DNA of 61,535 nt from Marinibacterium sp. (GCA_017643305.1 JAEPNQ010000014.1:1-61535); one strand, 5' to 3'; shown: positions 42,027-50,898, counted from the stretch's first letter. Numbers and translations are program-made. The notes: generated by a model from the letters alone, not told the origin.

Positions 42027-45000
42027 TTACATCCTGATGTTGATGATCGTTTGGGTCAGGCTGGTCGTGGTTTCAATCGCCTTGGCCGATGCCTGGTAGT
42101 TCCGCTGCGCAGTGATCAGATTCACCAGTTCCTCGGTGATATCGACGTTGGAGCGTTCAAGAGAACCGGATTGGATGGTGCCGAAGCCTTCCGAGCCCGC
42201 TTCGCCCACCTGTGGCCGGCCCGAGACAGCGGTTTCGACATAAGTCGCGTTCCCGATCTGCTTGAGGCCGTTCTGGTTGTTGAAGGTTGCCACAACGATC
42301 TTGCCCAGCGGGTTGTTTTGACCATTCGTGTAGTTCGCCCGGATCGTGCCCGAGCTGTCGATCTCGATTCCGTCAAGCCGGCCCGAGGTGAAACCGTCTT
42401 GCTCCACCGAGAGAACCGAGAATGGTTGTGCAAACTGGCTCGAAGCCGAGTAGTCGATGTCGAGCGAGATCGAGAAGCCATCGGCCTGCTGCTCGTAACT
42501 CACCAGATTCTTGGGGCTGATCAGCTTACCGGTTTTGTCAAAGGTCAACTCGCCTTCATCGATGTAGAGTGGGTAGTAACCGGTCACCAAATTCTCTGGC
42601 GGCGATGTCACGACATTGCCCTCTGCATCGACAAAAAGTGCAAGCCCATCCGCATTCGTGGCCTGAACAAGGTTGAAGATCTTGGGGACCGAGCCCACGC
42701 CCAGGGGCACATCGTCAAGCCCGAGACGCGCTGTGCCCTTAACCTTGATGGTTGATGTGTCGCCGGTTGTACCGGTGGTGAAGGTGAAAGCGTTGCTCGC
42801 CGCCGAGTAGCGCACAGAGACACCGCCCACGCTCACACCAGTTTCGGGGTCTGCGATCTGGTTCACCCGTTCTTCAAGGGCAGCAGCCAGCGTGGTGCCT
42901 ACATAATTGCCCTGTGGAATTTCGATCACACCCGAGATCCCGTTAACGGACACATTGAAGATGTTTTCGTTGTTAAGGGCCGTAAGGCGGAACACCTCTG
43001 TCAGGTCGCTTTGCGCGGCACGGCCTGCGGCGATGGCGGGCTTCGAGGCAAGGCCACGGCCCTCCGCAAAGACGTAATCTGTACGCGTCGCACCGAAGCC
43101 GAACAGGGCGTTCTCGCCGCTGCCGATGATCCGTTGATCGAGATTTATGGCTTCACTGGGGTCGATATTGCCGCCTGCTAGGATCGCGCGTCGCCCGATC
43201 TGGATATTCGAGGCTTTTTGGTTCTGGTCGACGCCGATGGCGCCGTTGGTGTTTATCTGCTCACCCGTCGTGCCGCTCAGGACGGAAAAGGATTTTGTAT
43301 CGCTGTTGTATTCGACCTTGATCCCGAAGCGCTTGTCGTTAAGTTGGATCTCCTCGCCATCGGCGATTAGGGATTCAGCCGACATGACCTCGCCGCCGCG
43401 GATCAAAACTTGGCGGGTATTGCCTGCATCTGGAATGCCAAGGTCGTTTGTGTCGCTAGCGCCTGCCGCGCCCGAAACGGTGAAAGAGTTGAAGTTACTG
43501 CCCGTGCCGGTGCCGAGGACGGTCCTGTCGACGGTGAATTGCAGGCGCTGGTTCACGTCATCATAGCGGATCTTGATCGGCGGGTTTTTTTCGTCGACCC
43601 AAGCCGCGCGGTTGTTGAGGGAGTTCAGTCCAAGCCCTCTTATCGCTGTGGCTACGCTGGTGTTCTTCTCGCTGTCGATCACGAAGGCGTTGTCAAAGGA
43701 GCTATCGGTAACCGAGCGAGTCGCGGCGGCGCCAATTTCGCGCAGTACGATCTTCTTGCTGTTAAAGGTGGTCAATACGCCTTCGGTCCCGCTCTCGGCG
43801 CCCTCAAAGAAGGCTTCGACGTCTGAGGATGGGTTGAACAACAAGCTGATGTCGGAATTATCGATAAACGAAGTTTCCGAGAGGTTTAGCCCCGAAGTGT
43901 CGACTTTCAAAAGCTTGAAATTCCCGTCGGTTGTGCCGGCAGCGTCCAAAACCCGAAGAGTGCGGCTATCCAGGTTTGCGTCCAGATTGGCCCCCTGAAG
44001 CTGGATCGAAGCTGAGTCGAGATCATAGTCTGCGGAGATGTAGAACGAAAGCGTGTTCTGCGTCGCGTCGTAAGACAGCTTGTTCATCTCGTCAGGTGCG
44101 GCTAGCGCAACCTTGTTGTCATAGACGGTCAAGCTCGGGCGGTCGTTGAAATAGGAATATGCAAGGTATTTGGGGGTCGATGTCCCGCCTGTTTCTTCGG
44201 TTCCCTTGTAATGGTCGATTTCGATGATCGCTGATTGTGTGTGCAACTCGTCGATCGACTCACCCGAGGCGCGACTGAAAATCCGACCGTCGATGCCCAG
44301 TGTGGTCGCCCCGGTGCCAAGGGCGGTGCCCGCAGGATTGTAGATATAATCGTTCAGCGTGGCGTTGATACGTTCTTGCGTGTGGACAAGGAACTCATCC
44401 TTGGCGAAGTCGGGCGAGGCACCATTGATGTCTATGCCGGACAGTTGGGACACTGAGGTTTCCTGCAGAAGATCGACGACGATCCTGTTGGAGGCCCCAA
44501 GGCCGACCGGGGTACCGTCTGAACCAATCTTGAACAGGTCGATCGTCAATTCATCATCCACGTTCTGGACAATTTGGAACTTCTTGTCGTCGCCATAAGC
44601 GGCGTTAATGGCGCGCTCGACTTCGGCGGCCAATTGGGTGGCGTTGTACTTGCCGGGCCGCAGATCGATTGACACGGGGGCGTCGCCGTCATCGACATTG
44701 ACCAGCAAGAAATCGTTACCCCAGAACAGGTCACTGTCGGTTTTCCCCGCATCGCGGGTAGCCTGGAACAGCAGCGGATCGGTCACGATCTCGACCAGCT
44801 TGTCGCCCTCTTCACCGAAGTCGAAGTTGCTCTGCTCGCCCCGGATCGAGGCGGGCCGCGATGGAACCTGCGTTCTCAGATCGTCGAGCTTGTAGAGCGG
44901 CGAACCTTTGCCCTCCAGGAAGTAGTTGTCATCGGGCACGGTGGTAGTCTGGTTGCCAAAACGGTCAACGAAGATCTGCCTGCCGGTCTGATCCACCGCG

Positions 45001-45746
45001 CTGACCAGATCGGGGTTGATCACGGTGCCGTTGATTACCAGCCGTGTGTCGTATTTGTTGGTCGGATCCTCGGCCGAGGCGTTTTGCGTCTTGATGAAAT
45101 AGATCGTCGCAATGGTAGGGTTGCCGAGATCGTCGAAGATCGTGATTGAGGTCGAGTTGGTGTAGGTCGTGGGATCATCGGGATCAAAGGTGTAGCCATC
45201 CGCGAATTGCGGCAGGTTGGGGATCACGGCCGCGTCTGCTGGCACGTTCACGCCAAGCTGAATGTTTGATGTCGCGTTCGGGTCGCCTGAGGTGACCGGC
45301 AACTGCAGCGGAACCGCACTATCGAGGTCTTTCGCCGTGACCGATCCGTCGGCGTTAACCGGGTAGGTCATCAGATACTGGCCGGCGCTGTCGACCACAT
45401 AGCGGTCATTGTCGACATTGAACGAGCCGTTGCGGGTATATACGGTCTGCGACGAGGTCAGAGAGGGCTTGAGCGAGAAAAAGCCCTGACCTGAGATGGC
45501 AAGGTCAAGCGCGTTCAGCGATGAAGCGATGTTACCTTGGGTAAACTGCTGCTTAATGCCTTTCAAAATTGCGCCCGAACCGATCGAGGATGAGGCGTTC
45601 TGCAAGGGCGAGGTGGCGAAGATGTCGCCGAATTCCGCGCGCGAACGTTTGAAGCCCGTCGTCCCCACGTTCGCGATATTGTTTGAGGTGGCCGAAATGT
45701 CGGCCTGAGCGCCGTTAAGGCCGGTAAGCGCGGTATAGAAAGACAT
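42027..45746 (-). CDS. flgE: Flagellar hook protein FlgE, exceptionally large
   Basis: A 1239-residue hook protein, about three times the usual 400. The N-terminal 140 residues are standard FlgE (SFYTALTGLNGAQADISATS NNIANVGTTGFKRSRAEFGD; LALSGQGFF-type LDLAISGQGFFSLKP) and so are the last 150 (SLERSNVDITEELVNLITAQ RNYQASAKAIETTTSLTQTI). Roughly 950 residues between them are beta-rich and acidic, with recurring modules such as PGKYNATQLAAEVERAINAA and PQGNYVGTTLAAALEERVNQ. The conserved ends form the D0/D1 tube, so the extra mass should decorate the hook surface as in other species with multi-domain hooks. It may change the hook's stiffness or surface properties. No frameshift or stop is seen across 3.7 kb. 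Confidence 0.93.
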   Translation of the reverse strand: MSFYTALTGLNGAQADISATSNNIANVGTTGFKRSRAEFGDIFATSPLQNASSSIGSGAILKGIKQQFTQGNIASSLNALDLAISGQGFFSLKPSLTSSQTVYTRNGSFNVDNDRYVVDSAGQYLMTYPVNADGSVTAKDLDSAVPLQLPVTSGDPNATSNIQLGVNVPADAAVIPNLPQFADGYTFDPDDPTTYTNSTSITIFDDLGNPTIATIYFIKTQNASAEDPTNKYDTRLVINGTVINPDLVSAVDQTGRQIFVDRFGNQTTTVPDDNYFLEGKGSPLYKLDDLRTQVPSRPASIRGEQSNFDFGEEGDKLVEIVTDPLLFQATRDAGKTDSDLFWGNDFLLVNVDDGDAPVSIDLRPGKYNATQLAAEVERAINAAYGDDKKFQIVQNVDDELTIDLFKIGSDGTPVGLGASNRIVVDLLQETSVSQLSGIDINGASPDFAKDEFLVHTQERINATLNDYIYNPAGTALGTGATTLGIDGRIFSRASGESIDELHTQSAIIEIDHYKGTEETGGTSTPKYLAYSYFNDRPSLTVYDNKVALAAPDEMNKLSYDATQNTLSFYISADYDLDSASIQLQGANLDANLDSRTLRVLDAAGTTDGNFKLLKVDTSGLNLSETSFIDNSDISLLFNPSSDVEAFFEGAESGTEGVLTTFNSKKIVLREIGAAATRSVTDSSFDNAFVIDSEKNTSVATAIRGLGLNSLNNRAAWVDEKNPPIKIRYDDVNQRLQFTVDRTVLGTGTGSNFNSFTVSGAAGASDTNDLGIPDAGNTRQVLIRGGEVMSAESLIADGEEIQLNDKRFGIKVEYNSDTKSFSVLSGTTGEQINTNGAIGVDQNQKASNIQIGRRAILAGGNIDPSEAINLDQRIIGSGENALFGFGATRTDYVFAEGRGLASKPAIAAGRAAQSDLTEVFRLTALNNENIFNVSVNGISGVIEIPQGNYVGTTLAAALEERVNQIADPETGVSVGGVSVRYSAASNAFTFTTGTTGDTSTIKVKGTARLGLDDVPLGVGSVPKIFNLVQATNADGLALFVDAEGNVVTSPPENLVTGYYPLYIDEGELTFDKTGKLISPKNLVSYEQQADGFSISLDIDYSASSQFAQPFSVLSVEQDGFTSGRLDGIEIDSSGTIRANYTNGQNNPLGKIVVATFNNQNGLKQIGNATYVETAVSGRPQVGEAGSEGFGTIQSGSLERSNVDITEELVNLITAQRNYQASAKAIETTTSLTQTIINIRM

Positions 45747-45794
45747 GGCAGGTTCCTTTTAGAAGAGGCGGCTCCATACCGCCGAAATATGAGA

Positions 45795-46487
45795 TCAGCG
45801 GAAGCGGGTGGTGTCGGTCACGGTGACCTCGCCGTAGTCCTGAACGTCGAGCAGCACCCTTTCTGTGGTGTCGCTGCCGGCGGCGGCGGACAGCACCTTG
45901 GCATATACCGAGGGATCGAGGCTTTCCTCGCCGGCGCCCATGTCCACAGTTACCTCTATCTTGACCTGGCGGCGGCCTGCGATCACGGAAGGCGGCAGGT
46001 CGCTCCAGCTAAAGCCGACCAGCCCGGCGCGCTGGGCGCCAAGGATTTCGGAATGGTACAGCTCGCCGGTTTCTGCATCCATGAAGCTGATGCGGGTCGA
46101 AGAGGCAGCTTGCGGCAGATCGATCACACCGTGGATTTTATCTTCGGCATCGGGTCGCGCTAGGTTGCCGGGCACAAGTACCGAATGACCTAGGAGGTTC
46201 GAGGCCGTCGCGATGCGCATTTGGCGCATCTGGTCGCCAAGCCCGGCGATACCACTGTTAAGTTGTTCGATCCCCGAAACGGTCGAGAACTGCGCCATCT
46301 GGGCGATGAATTCGCCGTTCTCCATGGGCGAGAATGGGTCTTGGTTTTGCAGCTGAGCGGTCATCAGCTTCAGGAAATCCTGTTGCCCCAGTTCCGATTT
46401 CGTGGCGCGCTCGGCGGTGTTGGCCTGATTCGAAATCCCGAGCTTGTCGAAAATGGCCTGTGCATTTGCATCTATACGGTCAGTCAT
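45795..46487 (-). CDS. flgD: Hook-cap protein FlgD
   Basis: A 230-residue hook assembly cap. The conserved N-terminus KSELGQQDFLKLMTAQLQNQ DPFSPMENGEFIAQMAQFST VSGIEQLN is unmistakable. The C-terminal half has the FlgD beta domains (LLGHSVLVPGNLARPDAEDK to YHSEILGAQRAGLVGFSWSD). FlgD allows ordered addition of FlgE subunits and is discarded when hook length is reached. It is 25 bp after flgC and 48 bp before flgE. Confidence 0.94.
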   Translation of the reverse strand: MTDRIDANAQAIFDKLGISNQANTAERATKSELGQQDFLKLMTAQLQNQDPFSPMENGEFIAQMAQFSTVSGIEQLNSGIAGLGDQMRQMRIATASNLLGHSVLVPGNLARPDAEDKIHGVIDLPQAASSTRISFMDAETGELYHSEILGAQRAGLVGFSWSDLPPSVIAGRRQVKIEVTVDMGAGEESLDPSVYAKVLSAAAGSDTTERVLLDVQDYGEVTVTDTTRFR

Positions 46488-46512
46488 TGGTCGAAATCCC
46501 CGTGTTTCGTCA

Positions 46513-46935
46513 TCAGCGGCCCATATTCACCGTGCGCGCCATCAAGGAGCGCAGGGTCGACACCACTTCAAGATTGTTTTCATATTGCCGCGACGCTTCG
46601 AGCATCTCGACCATTTCCTCGTCCGTATTCACCGCCGCCGCAAAAATGAAGCCATCTTCATTCGCTTTCGGGTGATCGGGCTGATAGACTTTCTGTGGGG
46701 AGTAATCCACTTCGGACAAGCCGACCACATCAACGGTGGCGATACCTGTATTCCGGAAATTCGACGCATATTGCGTGGCGAAAACAGGCTTGATCGCGCG
46801 AAAGGCAGCGTCTTCGGTCGACGTAATAGTTTGCGCATTCGCGATGTTCGAGGCGACCGTGTTTAAGCGTATCAGCTGCGCCCCCATGGCGCGCCCTGCG
46901 ATATCAAAGACGTTGCGGATCTCTGTCATTATCAT
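46513..46935 (-). CDS. flgC: Proximal rod protein FlgC
   Basis: A 140-residue rod protein: [35 protein letters not shown], then [20 protein letters not shown] and the C-terminal [38 protein letters not shown]. These are the FlgC D0 helices with the NANT.D.EM..M..AsR.YE.N motif. It overlaps the flgB stop by 4 bases. Confidence 0.94.
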   Translation of the reverse strand: MIMTEIRNVFDIAGRAMGAQLIRLNTVASNIANAQTITSTEDAAFRAIKPVFATQYASNFRNTGIATVDVVGLSEVDYSPQKVYQPDHPKANEDGFIFAAAVNTDEEMVEMLEASRQYENNLEVVSTLRSLMARTVNMGR

Positions 46936-47321
46936 TCTCCTTTGATCGCGGAGGTCAGACCCGAAACTTTGCGATTGATCATCGCCAGCGATGTCTGGTA
47001 ACGCAGGACGTTTTCCGAAAACTGCATCTGTTCCACTGGCAATTCGACAGTGTTGCCATCCAGCGACGGGTTCAGCGGGACCCGGTACTGCATGCGCGAT
47101 GGGCCGGTCGGTTGCAGGGCGGGCAAATGACGTTCATTCGTGGTTGCAAGCTCGCCCTGCACCCCTTCGAGCCGATCAAGCTCCGCCTTGAAATCAATGT
47201 CGCGAGCCTTGAAATTCGGCGTGGCCGCATTCGCAATATTCGACGCCAAGATGTCGTTGCGCTTGGCACGCAATGCCAGTGAGGTTGCATGTGCGCCAAG
47301 ATGTGCCCTGATCTCTTGCAT
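46932..47321 (-). CDS. flgB: Proximal rod protein FlgB
   Basis: A 129-residue rod protein. I start it at ATG 47321 ([20 protein letters not shown]), which is the normal FlgB N-terminus; the longer frame to 47357 runs into the leader. Conserved parts: [24 protein letters not shown] and the C-terminal [32 protein letters not shown]. It heads the flgBCDEF(GHIJKL) operon and has a sigma-54 promoter whose -12 element is shared with the divergent gene at 47418. Confidence 0.93.
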   Translation of the reverse strand: MQEIRAHLGAHATSLALRAKRNDILASNIANAATPNFKARDIDFKAELDRLEGVQGELATTNERHLPALQPTGPSRMQYRVPLNPSLDGNTVELPVEQMQFSENVLRYQTSLAMINRKVSGLTSAIKGE

Positions 47322-47366
47322 TCCCGATTTCCATTCAGATTTACGTGTCAGCCGCAAGGCGTGCCT

Positions 47367-47382
47367 TGGCTCGGTTATTGCA
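47367..47382 (+). promoter_or_regulatory. Predicted sigma-54 promoter of the 47418 gene, overlapping that of flgB
   Basis: TGGCTCGGTTATTGCA; GG at 47368-47369 and GC at 47380-47381, exact spacing. The GC dinucleotide is the same one used by the flgB promoter on the other strand: the palindrome TTGCAA (47378-47383) is the -12 box of both. Confidence 0.85.
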
Positions 47383-47394
47383 AGTGTGATGCCA
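47379..47394 (-). promoter_or_regulatory. Predicted sigma-54 promoter of flgB operon
   Basis: The minus strand reads TGGCATCACACTTGCA; GG is at plus 47392-47393 and GC at plus 47380-47381, exact spacing. The expected start is near 47368, giving a leader of about 47 bases to flgB. Confidence 0.85.
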
Positions 47395-47417
47395 AGTTGA
47401 TCATTCGGAGCAAAAAA

Positions 47418-47996
47418 ATGGCACAGCGTCCATCGTCCAATTCGCCAGCAAGAATCATGCCCCGCCTGTCCGCGCCGCTTTCAAAGATTCGAAAGCAGTT
47501 GCTCAACTCTGTTGCCGAGCTTGATCCCGAGGCAGCGCTTGCCGTCTTGCGAGAATACCTGCAGGGTGAAACAAATGGCGCTGTGCGGCTGGGCAACATG
47601 GCCGCGCAAAGCTGGATCATCCGTCAGCGGCTTATCAGGCTGCAAACTGTGCTGCATGGTACCCCTTCGGTGGCGGAGGACGAACCGTCCTTGCCGTCAT
47701 CCGAACACGGCCTTACCACGACGGACGAAACATCGTCGGTAGGGCCAGCCGCCGCCTCGAACGCCCCGGAAGCGAAAGAGCTCAAGGAGGAGGCGGGGGG
47801 CTGGACCAAGCTGCGCATCCTTGTCGAAAGCGAGCTCAACGGTATGCGCTTTTTCGAGGGTACCACTATCGAGGTGCGCGAGGAGGATGCCCGCAAGCTA
47901 ATTGAGGCGAAATCTGCCGAAACCGTCGAGGATAGCGCGGAGGCGGCACCTGCCAAGGCGACCCGTACCACAAGGAAAGCCGCGCCGAAAAATTGA
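47418..47996 (+). CDS. Sigma-54-controlled hypothetical protein divergent from flgB
   Basis: A 192-residue protein starting at ATG 47418 ([20 protein letters not shown]); the open frame upstream lies within the flgB start region and is not used. The N-terminal third is helical ([28 protein letters not shown]). The C-terminal third, [38 protein letters not shown], resembles small phage-type beta domains (v.v...ng.....G..vev.ee.A..LI..G.Ae). The last 25 residues are Ala/Lys rich. Its promoter is tied to flgB's, so it is expressed with rod genes or in competition with them. It is followed by a second sigma-54 unit. Function unknown. Confidence 0.72.
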   Translation: MAQRPSSNSPARIMPRLSAPLSKIRKQLLNSVAELDPEAALAVLREYLQGETNGAVRLGNMAAQSWIIRQRLIRLQTVLHGTPSVAEDEPSLPSSEHGLTTTDETSSVGPAAASNAPEAKELKEEAGGWTKLRILVESELNGMRFFEGTTIEVREEDARKLIEAKSAETVEDSAEAAPAKATRTTRKAAPKN

Positions 47997-48022
47997 GTGG
48001 AGGCGGACACTGGAGCGCATTT

Positions 48023-48038
48023 TGGCACGATCCTTGCT
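48023..48038 (+). promoter_or_regulatory. Consensus-perfect sigma-54 promoter of the 48077 gene
   Basis: TGGCACGATCCTTGCT matches TGGCACG-N4-TTGCT at every fixed position, with GG at 48024-48025 and GC at 48036-48037. It lies 27 bp after the previous stop codon and 39 bp before the ATG. Confidence 0.92.
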
Positions 48039-48076
48039 GCGATCTTCCTGAACAATTCGATAAGGGAATGATCAGA

Positions 48077-48892
48077 ATGTATGGAACGATCCTATCGGGG
48101 ATGACGACGGCGATGCATGCATTGAGCGTCATATCCAACAATGTTGCGAACTCGGGTTCGACCGCCTTCCAGAAAAGCGATGTGACCTTTGCCGATTTGT
48201 TCAGCTCGGGTACGCCTGAATCCTCGTCGCGCAATTCGCCGGGCCTTGGGGCCATGGTCGAAGCAACCCGCCGGAGCCAGGCGCAGGGCAACTTGATGGA
48301 TCGTGAAGGAGTACTGAATCTCGGTATTTCGGGGGCCGGTATGTTCGTGGTGGCCCGCCCCGATGGTCAGGGCGGCGTCGGGAATAACATGGCCTTTACC
48401 CGTGTTGGGGAATTTAGTCTCGATGCCGCGGGCTATATCCGCAGCACTGATGGGTCTTATTTGCTTGGCGTTGCCGGCGATGGTGGTCTCGCAACGGATC
48501 GAGCGGCACTCAGCCCGCTCCTGATCCCACCGCGGGTTGAAGACAGCAAGCTGACGGGTTTATCGATTGGCCGTAACGGGATGGTCGTGGGCAGCTATGG
48601 GTCGGATTTGATGCAGAACCTCGGTCAGATCAGCATCGCCACCTTTGCCAATCCAATGGGATTGCGCAATGTCAGCCAAAGCCGCTTTGAACAGACCATA
48701 GATTCCGGTAATGCTGTGCTTGGCATCGGCTCGACCCAGGGCTTTGGATCGGTCTATTCCGGCAAACTTGAGTCGTCTAATGTCGATCTGACAACCGAGC
48801 TGACCATCATGATGCGCGCCCAGCAACAGTTTTCTGGTTCCGCGAAATTGTTGCAGACAAACTCTGATATGGTGGAAAAACTCACCCGCTGA
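48077..48892 (+). CDS. Additional flagellar rod/hook-family protein (FlgE/F/G type)
   Basis: A 271-residue protein, start taken at ATG 48077 (MYGTILSGMTTAMHALSVIS) ten bases after AGGG; ATG 48068 is an alternative. The N-terminus NNVANSGSTAFQKSDVTFAD LF and the C-terminus SGKLESSNVDLTTELTIMMR AQQQFSGSAKLLQTNSDMVE KLTR are those of the rod/hook/HAP export family. The VLNLGISGAGMFVVARPDGQ and FTRVGEFSLDAAGYIRSTDG texts resemble a minimal FlgE or FlgG. Standard flgE, flgF and flgG are present elsewhere in the window, so this is a fourth member. It may be a specialised rod or a short hook-like component. It has the best sigma-54 promoter of the window. Confidence 0.85.
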   Translation: MYGTILSGMTTAMHALSVISNNVANSGSTAFQKSDVTFADLFSSGTPESSSRNSPGLGAMVEATRRSQAQGNLMDREGVLNLGISGAGMFVVARPDGQGGVGNNMAFTRVGEFSLDAAGYIRSTDGSYLLGVAGDGGLATDRAALSPLLIPPRVEDSKLTGLSIGRNGMVVGSYGSDLMQNLGQISIATFANPMGLRNVSQSRFEQTIDSGNAVLGIGSTQGFGSVYSGKLESSNVDLTTELTIMMRAQQQFSGSAKLLQTNSDMVEKLTR

Positions 48893-48914
48893 TTTGCATG
48901 GAATTTCAAGTATC

Positions 48915-48942
48915 AAGGGTGACTTTCGACGCCCCTTTTTTT
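48915..48942 (+). terminator. Weak Rho-independent terminator candidate
   Basis: AAGGG at 48915-48919 can pair with CCCTT at 48933-48937, followed by five Ts. The 5-bp stem and 13-base loop are weak. It lies 23 bp after the rod/hook-family stop and abuts the convergent gene. Confidence 0.4.
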
Positions 48943-49364
48943 CACTTGAGCGGGAAGTTCCAAGAAAGGTCCAGCACATCCACGCGCGACGGATAGGGCA
49001 CAAGGAGTTCGCCATGCCCGTTGGTTTCGATCTCGGTCTCAAGCGCGATTACAAGCGCGACGGGGCGGGCGGGTTCGGGCCGTAAGTTTGCAACAAAAAG
49101 CTCAAAGCTTGCCCGCGACACCGAGATTTCGGCCCTCATTATTGGGCGGTTGCTGGGGATTTCGACATGACCTATGGTCGTGCGCCCCATGATGTCGACG
49201 GGGATAAGCCGTACCTGGCAGTTGCCCCTTGCAACATTGGATAACTCGCAATTGACTTCCAATTCGGCGCGCGCGTCCGATCCGATCAAGCGTAATTCGG
49301 CGCTTTGCAAAAACATCTGAAGGCAAGGCAGCCGTTCACGCAATGCGCTAGGATCAAGCCCCAT
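48942..49364 (-). CDS. Hypothetical protein downstream of fliA
   Basis: A 140-residue soluble protein (MGLDPSALRERLPCLQMFLQ). It appears beta-rich: ELRLIGSDARAELEVNCELS NVARGNCQVRLIPVDIMGRT, then ALVIALETEIETNGHGELLV PYPSRVDVLDLSW. Its start lies 11 bp after the fliA stop, so it ends the flhA-flhF-flhG-fliA transcript. I recognise no family; a PilZ-like barrel was considered but the RxxxR...D.S.xG motif is absent. Operon membership suggests a flagellar function. Confidence 0.65.
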   Translation of the reverse strand: MGLDPSALRERLPCLQMFLQSAELRLIGSDARAELEVNCELSNVARGNCQVRLIPVDIMGRTTIGHVEIPSNRPIMRAEISVSRASFELFVANLRPEPARPVALVIALETEIETNGHGELLVPYPSRVDVLDLSWNFPLK

Positions 49365-49375
49365 ATTGAAGCCTT

Positions 49376-50098
49376 TCAGTTTTTGGTTTCGCCGGTCAAT
49401 TCGGTCAACTGCTGTCGCAAGTTGCCGATCGCTGCCTTCTTGATCTGGGACACGCGGCCCTTGGTGACCTCGAGGATTTCGGCTATTTCGTAAACGTTAA
49501 GCTCTTCGACATAATACAGCTGGATCACCAGCGCCTCCCGTTGGCTAAGGCTTTCCAAGGCCTTGCGCAAGGCAGCCCGCAACTCGACCTTGTTGATTTC
49601 CTCTTCCGGATTTCCCGCAGTGCTGACGAACCAGACCGAAAACTCGTCATAGACCTCTTCTATGGTCTGCAACGTGTTTGCTTGGAAGGCTTGGCGCCAT
49701 TGTTCATATTCGTTGATGCCCATCCCGAGTTCTTCCGCGATTTCGATCGATGTTGGCTGGCGCTGCAGCCGTCGTTCCAGCGCAACGGTGGCACGGTTGA
49801 CCATTTGACGGTTCAAAATCGTCGTTCGGCATAGGTTCGAGGCGCGGCGCAGATGGTCGGCAATCGCCCCACGGATCCTGATCCCGGCATAGGCGGCAAA
49901 GCTGGCGCCTTCCTTGCGTTCGTATTTCTGTGCGGCATCTACAAGCCCGACATAGCCGACTTGAATTAGGTCTTCGACTTCGGCCGCGCCACGGACACGA
50001 CCGTGGAAATAATAGGCAATTTTGCGCACCTGCTCCATCTGGCTGGTGATCAGATCATGCGGCGCTGGGCGCTGCTCGGGATATTGGGCGCGCAACAT
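49376..50098 (-). CDS. fliA: RNA polymerase sigma-28 factor FliA
   Basis: A 240-residue flagellar sigma factor. Region 2 reads VRKIAYYFHGRVRGAAEVED LIQVGYVGLVDAAQKYERKE GASFAAYAGIRIRGAIADHL RRAS; region 3 includes RATVALERRLQRQPTSIEIA EELGM; region 4 is LSQREALVIQLYYVEELNVY EIAEILEVTKGRVSQIKKAA. It transcribes late genes once FlgM (57230) is exported. Candidate target promoters within the window precede flagellin, fliS and flgM. It overlaps flhG by one base. Confidence 0.95.
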   Translation of the reverse strand: MLRAQYPEQRPAPHDLITSQMEQVRKIAYYFHGRVRGAAEVEDLIQVGYVGLVDAAQKYERKEGASFAAYAGIRIRGAIADHLRRASNLCRTTILNRQMVNRATVALERRLQRQPTSIEIAEELGMGINEYEQWRQAFQANTLQTIEEVYDEFSVWFVSTAGNPEEEINKVELRAALRKALESLSQREALVIQLYYVEELNVYEIAEILEVTKGRVSQIKKAAIGNLRQQLTELTGETKN

Positions 50099-50898
50099 CA
50101 GGTTTCTTTCCCTGCCGTGTCGAGGAAGAAGCGGATGCCATGGCTCTCGTTAGTGGGCGCTTTCAAGAGCTTTTGTACGATCGACTGAAGTGCTTGTCCT
50201 TCGGGGCCGATGGCGTCATTGGAATTCGCCATCAAAGGTTTGCGCATCACGACCGAGCGGCGCAGCGGTGCGGATATAGGCAAATGCCCTGCATAGGTCA
50301 GTTCCACATCGAGGAACCGCAGCGCGATGGCAAGGAACTGGTCGAAGTGCCGGCGCGCTTCTTGGCCGTCGCGGGCCATGTTGATGATCACCGAGAAGCT
50401 GCGCACGCCATGTTCAAGGTTTGCCGCCTTCAAGATGGTATAGGCGTCCATGAAGCTGGTCGGCTCGCCCACAACAACCAGCAGGACACAATTGGCGGCG
50501 GCGACAAAGGCAAGCGTTGCGTCGCTGGCCCCGGCCGGGGTGTCGACAATCAGGTAATCGGTCTCGTCGTTGATTGCGTCGAAATTGCGGATCAACTGCA
50601 GCCGGTCAGTTTTCTTGAGATCGATCAAATCGCGCGCTGCCGACCCGCCCGACAAGAGAGTAATTCCATGGCTGGTCTTTATCAGCGCATCCGACAGTCC
50701 GCCATCGGAAAGCATGGCCTTGTCAATCTTGGGGCTCAGGTTTTCGCCCATCAGTATATGGGCGTTTGCAGTGCCGAAATCAGCGTCGAGCAGCGTTACC
50801 CGGCCACCGAGCTGGCGCAGGATGAGGGCGACATTGACCGCGATGCTGGTCTTTCCGACGCCCCCTTTGCCACTAGCGATTGCGATCGATTGTGCCAT
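50098..50898 (-). CDS. flhG: Flagellar number regulator FlhG (MinD-like ATPase, FleN type)
   Basis: A 266-residue ParA/MinD ATPase. The deviant Walker A is ASGKGGVGKTSIAVN (about 8-22), followed by LLDADFGTANAHILMG, YLIVDTPAGASDATLAFVAA and the C-terminal amphipathic part (QALQSIVQKLLKAPTNESHG). With FlhF it sets flagellar number and placement, and in Pseudomonas it also restrains FleQ, a sigma-54 activator. It lies between flhF and fliA. Confidence 0.93.
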   Translation of the reverse strand: MAQSIAIASGKGGVGKTSIAVNVALILRQLGGRVTLLDADFGTANAHILMGENLSPKIDKAMLSDGGLSDALIKTSHGITLLSGGSAARDLIDLKKTDRLQLIRNFDAINDETDYLIVDTPAGASDATLAFVAAANCVLLVVVGEPTSFMDAYTILKAANLEHGVRSFSVIINMARDGQEARRHFDQFLAIALRFLDVELTYAGHLPISAPLRRSVVMRKPLMANSNDAIGPEGQALQSIVQKLLKAPTNESHGIRFFLDTAGKET

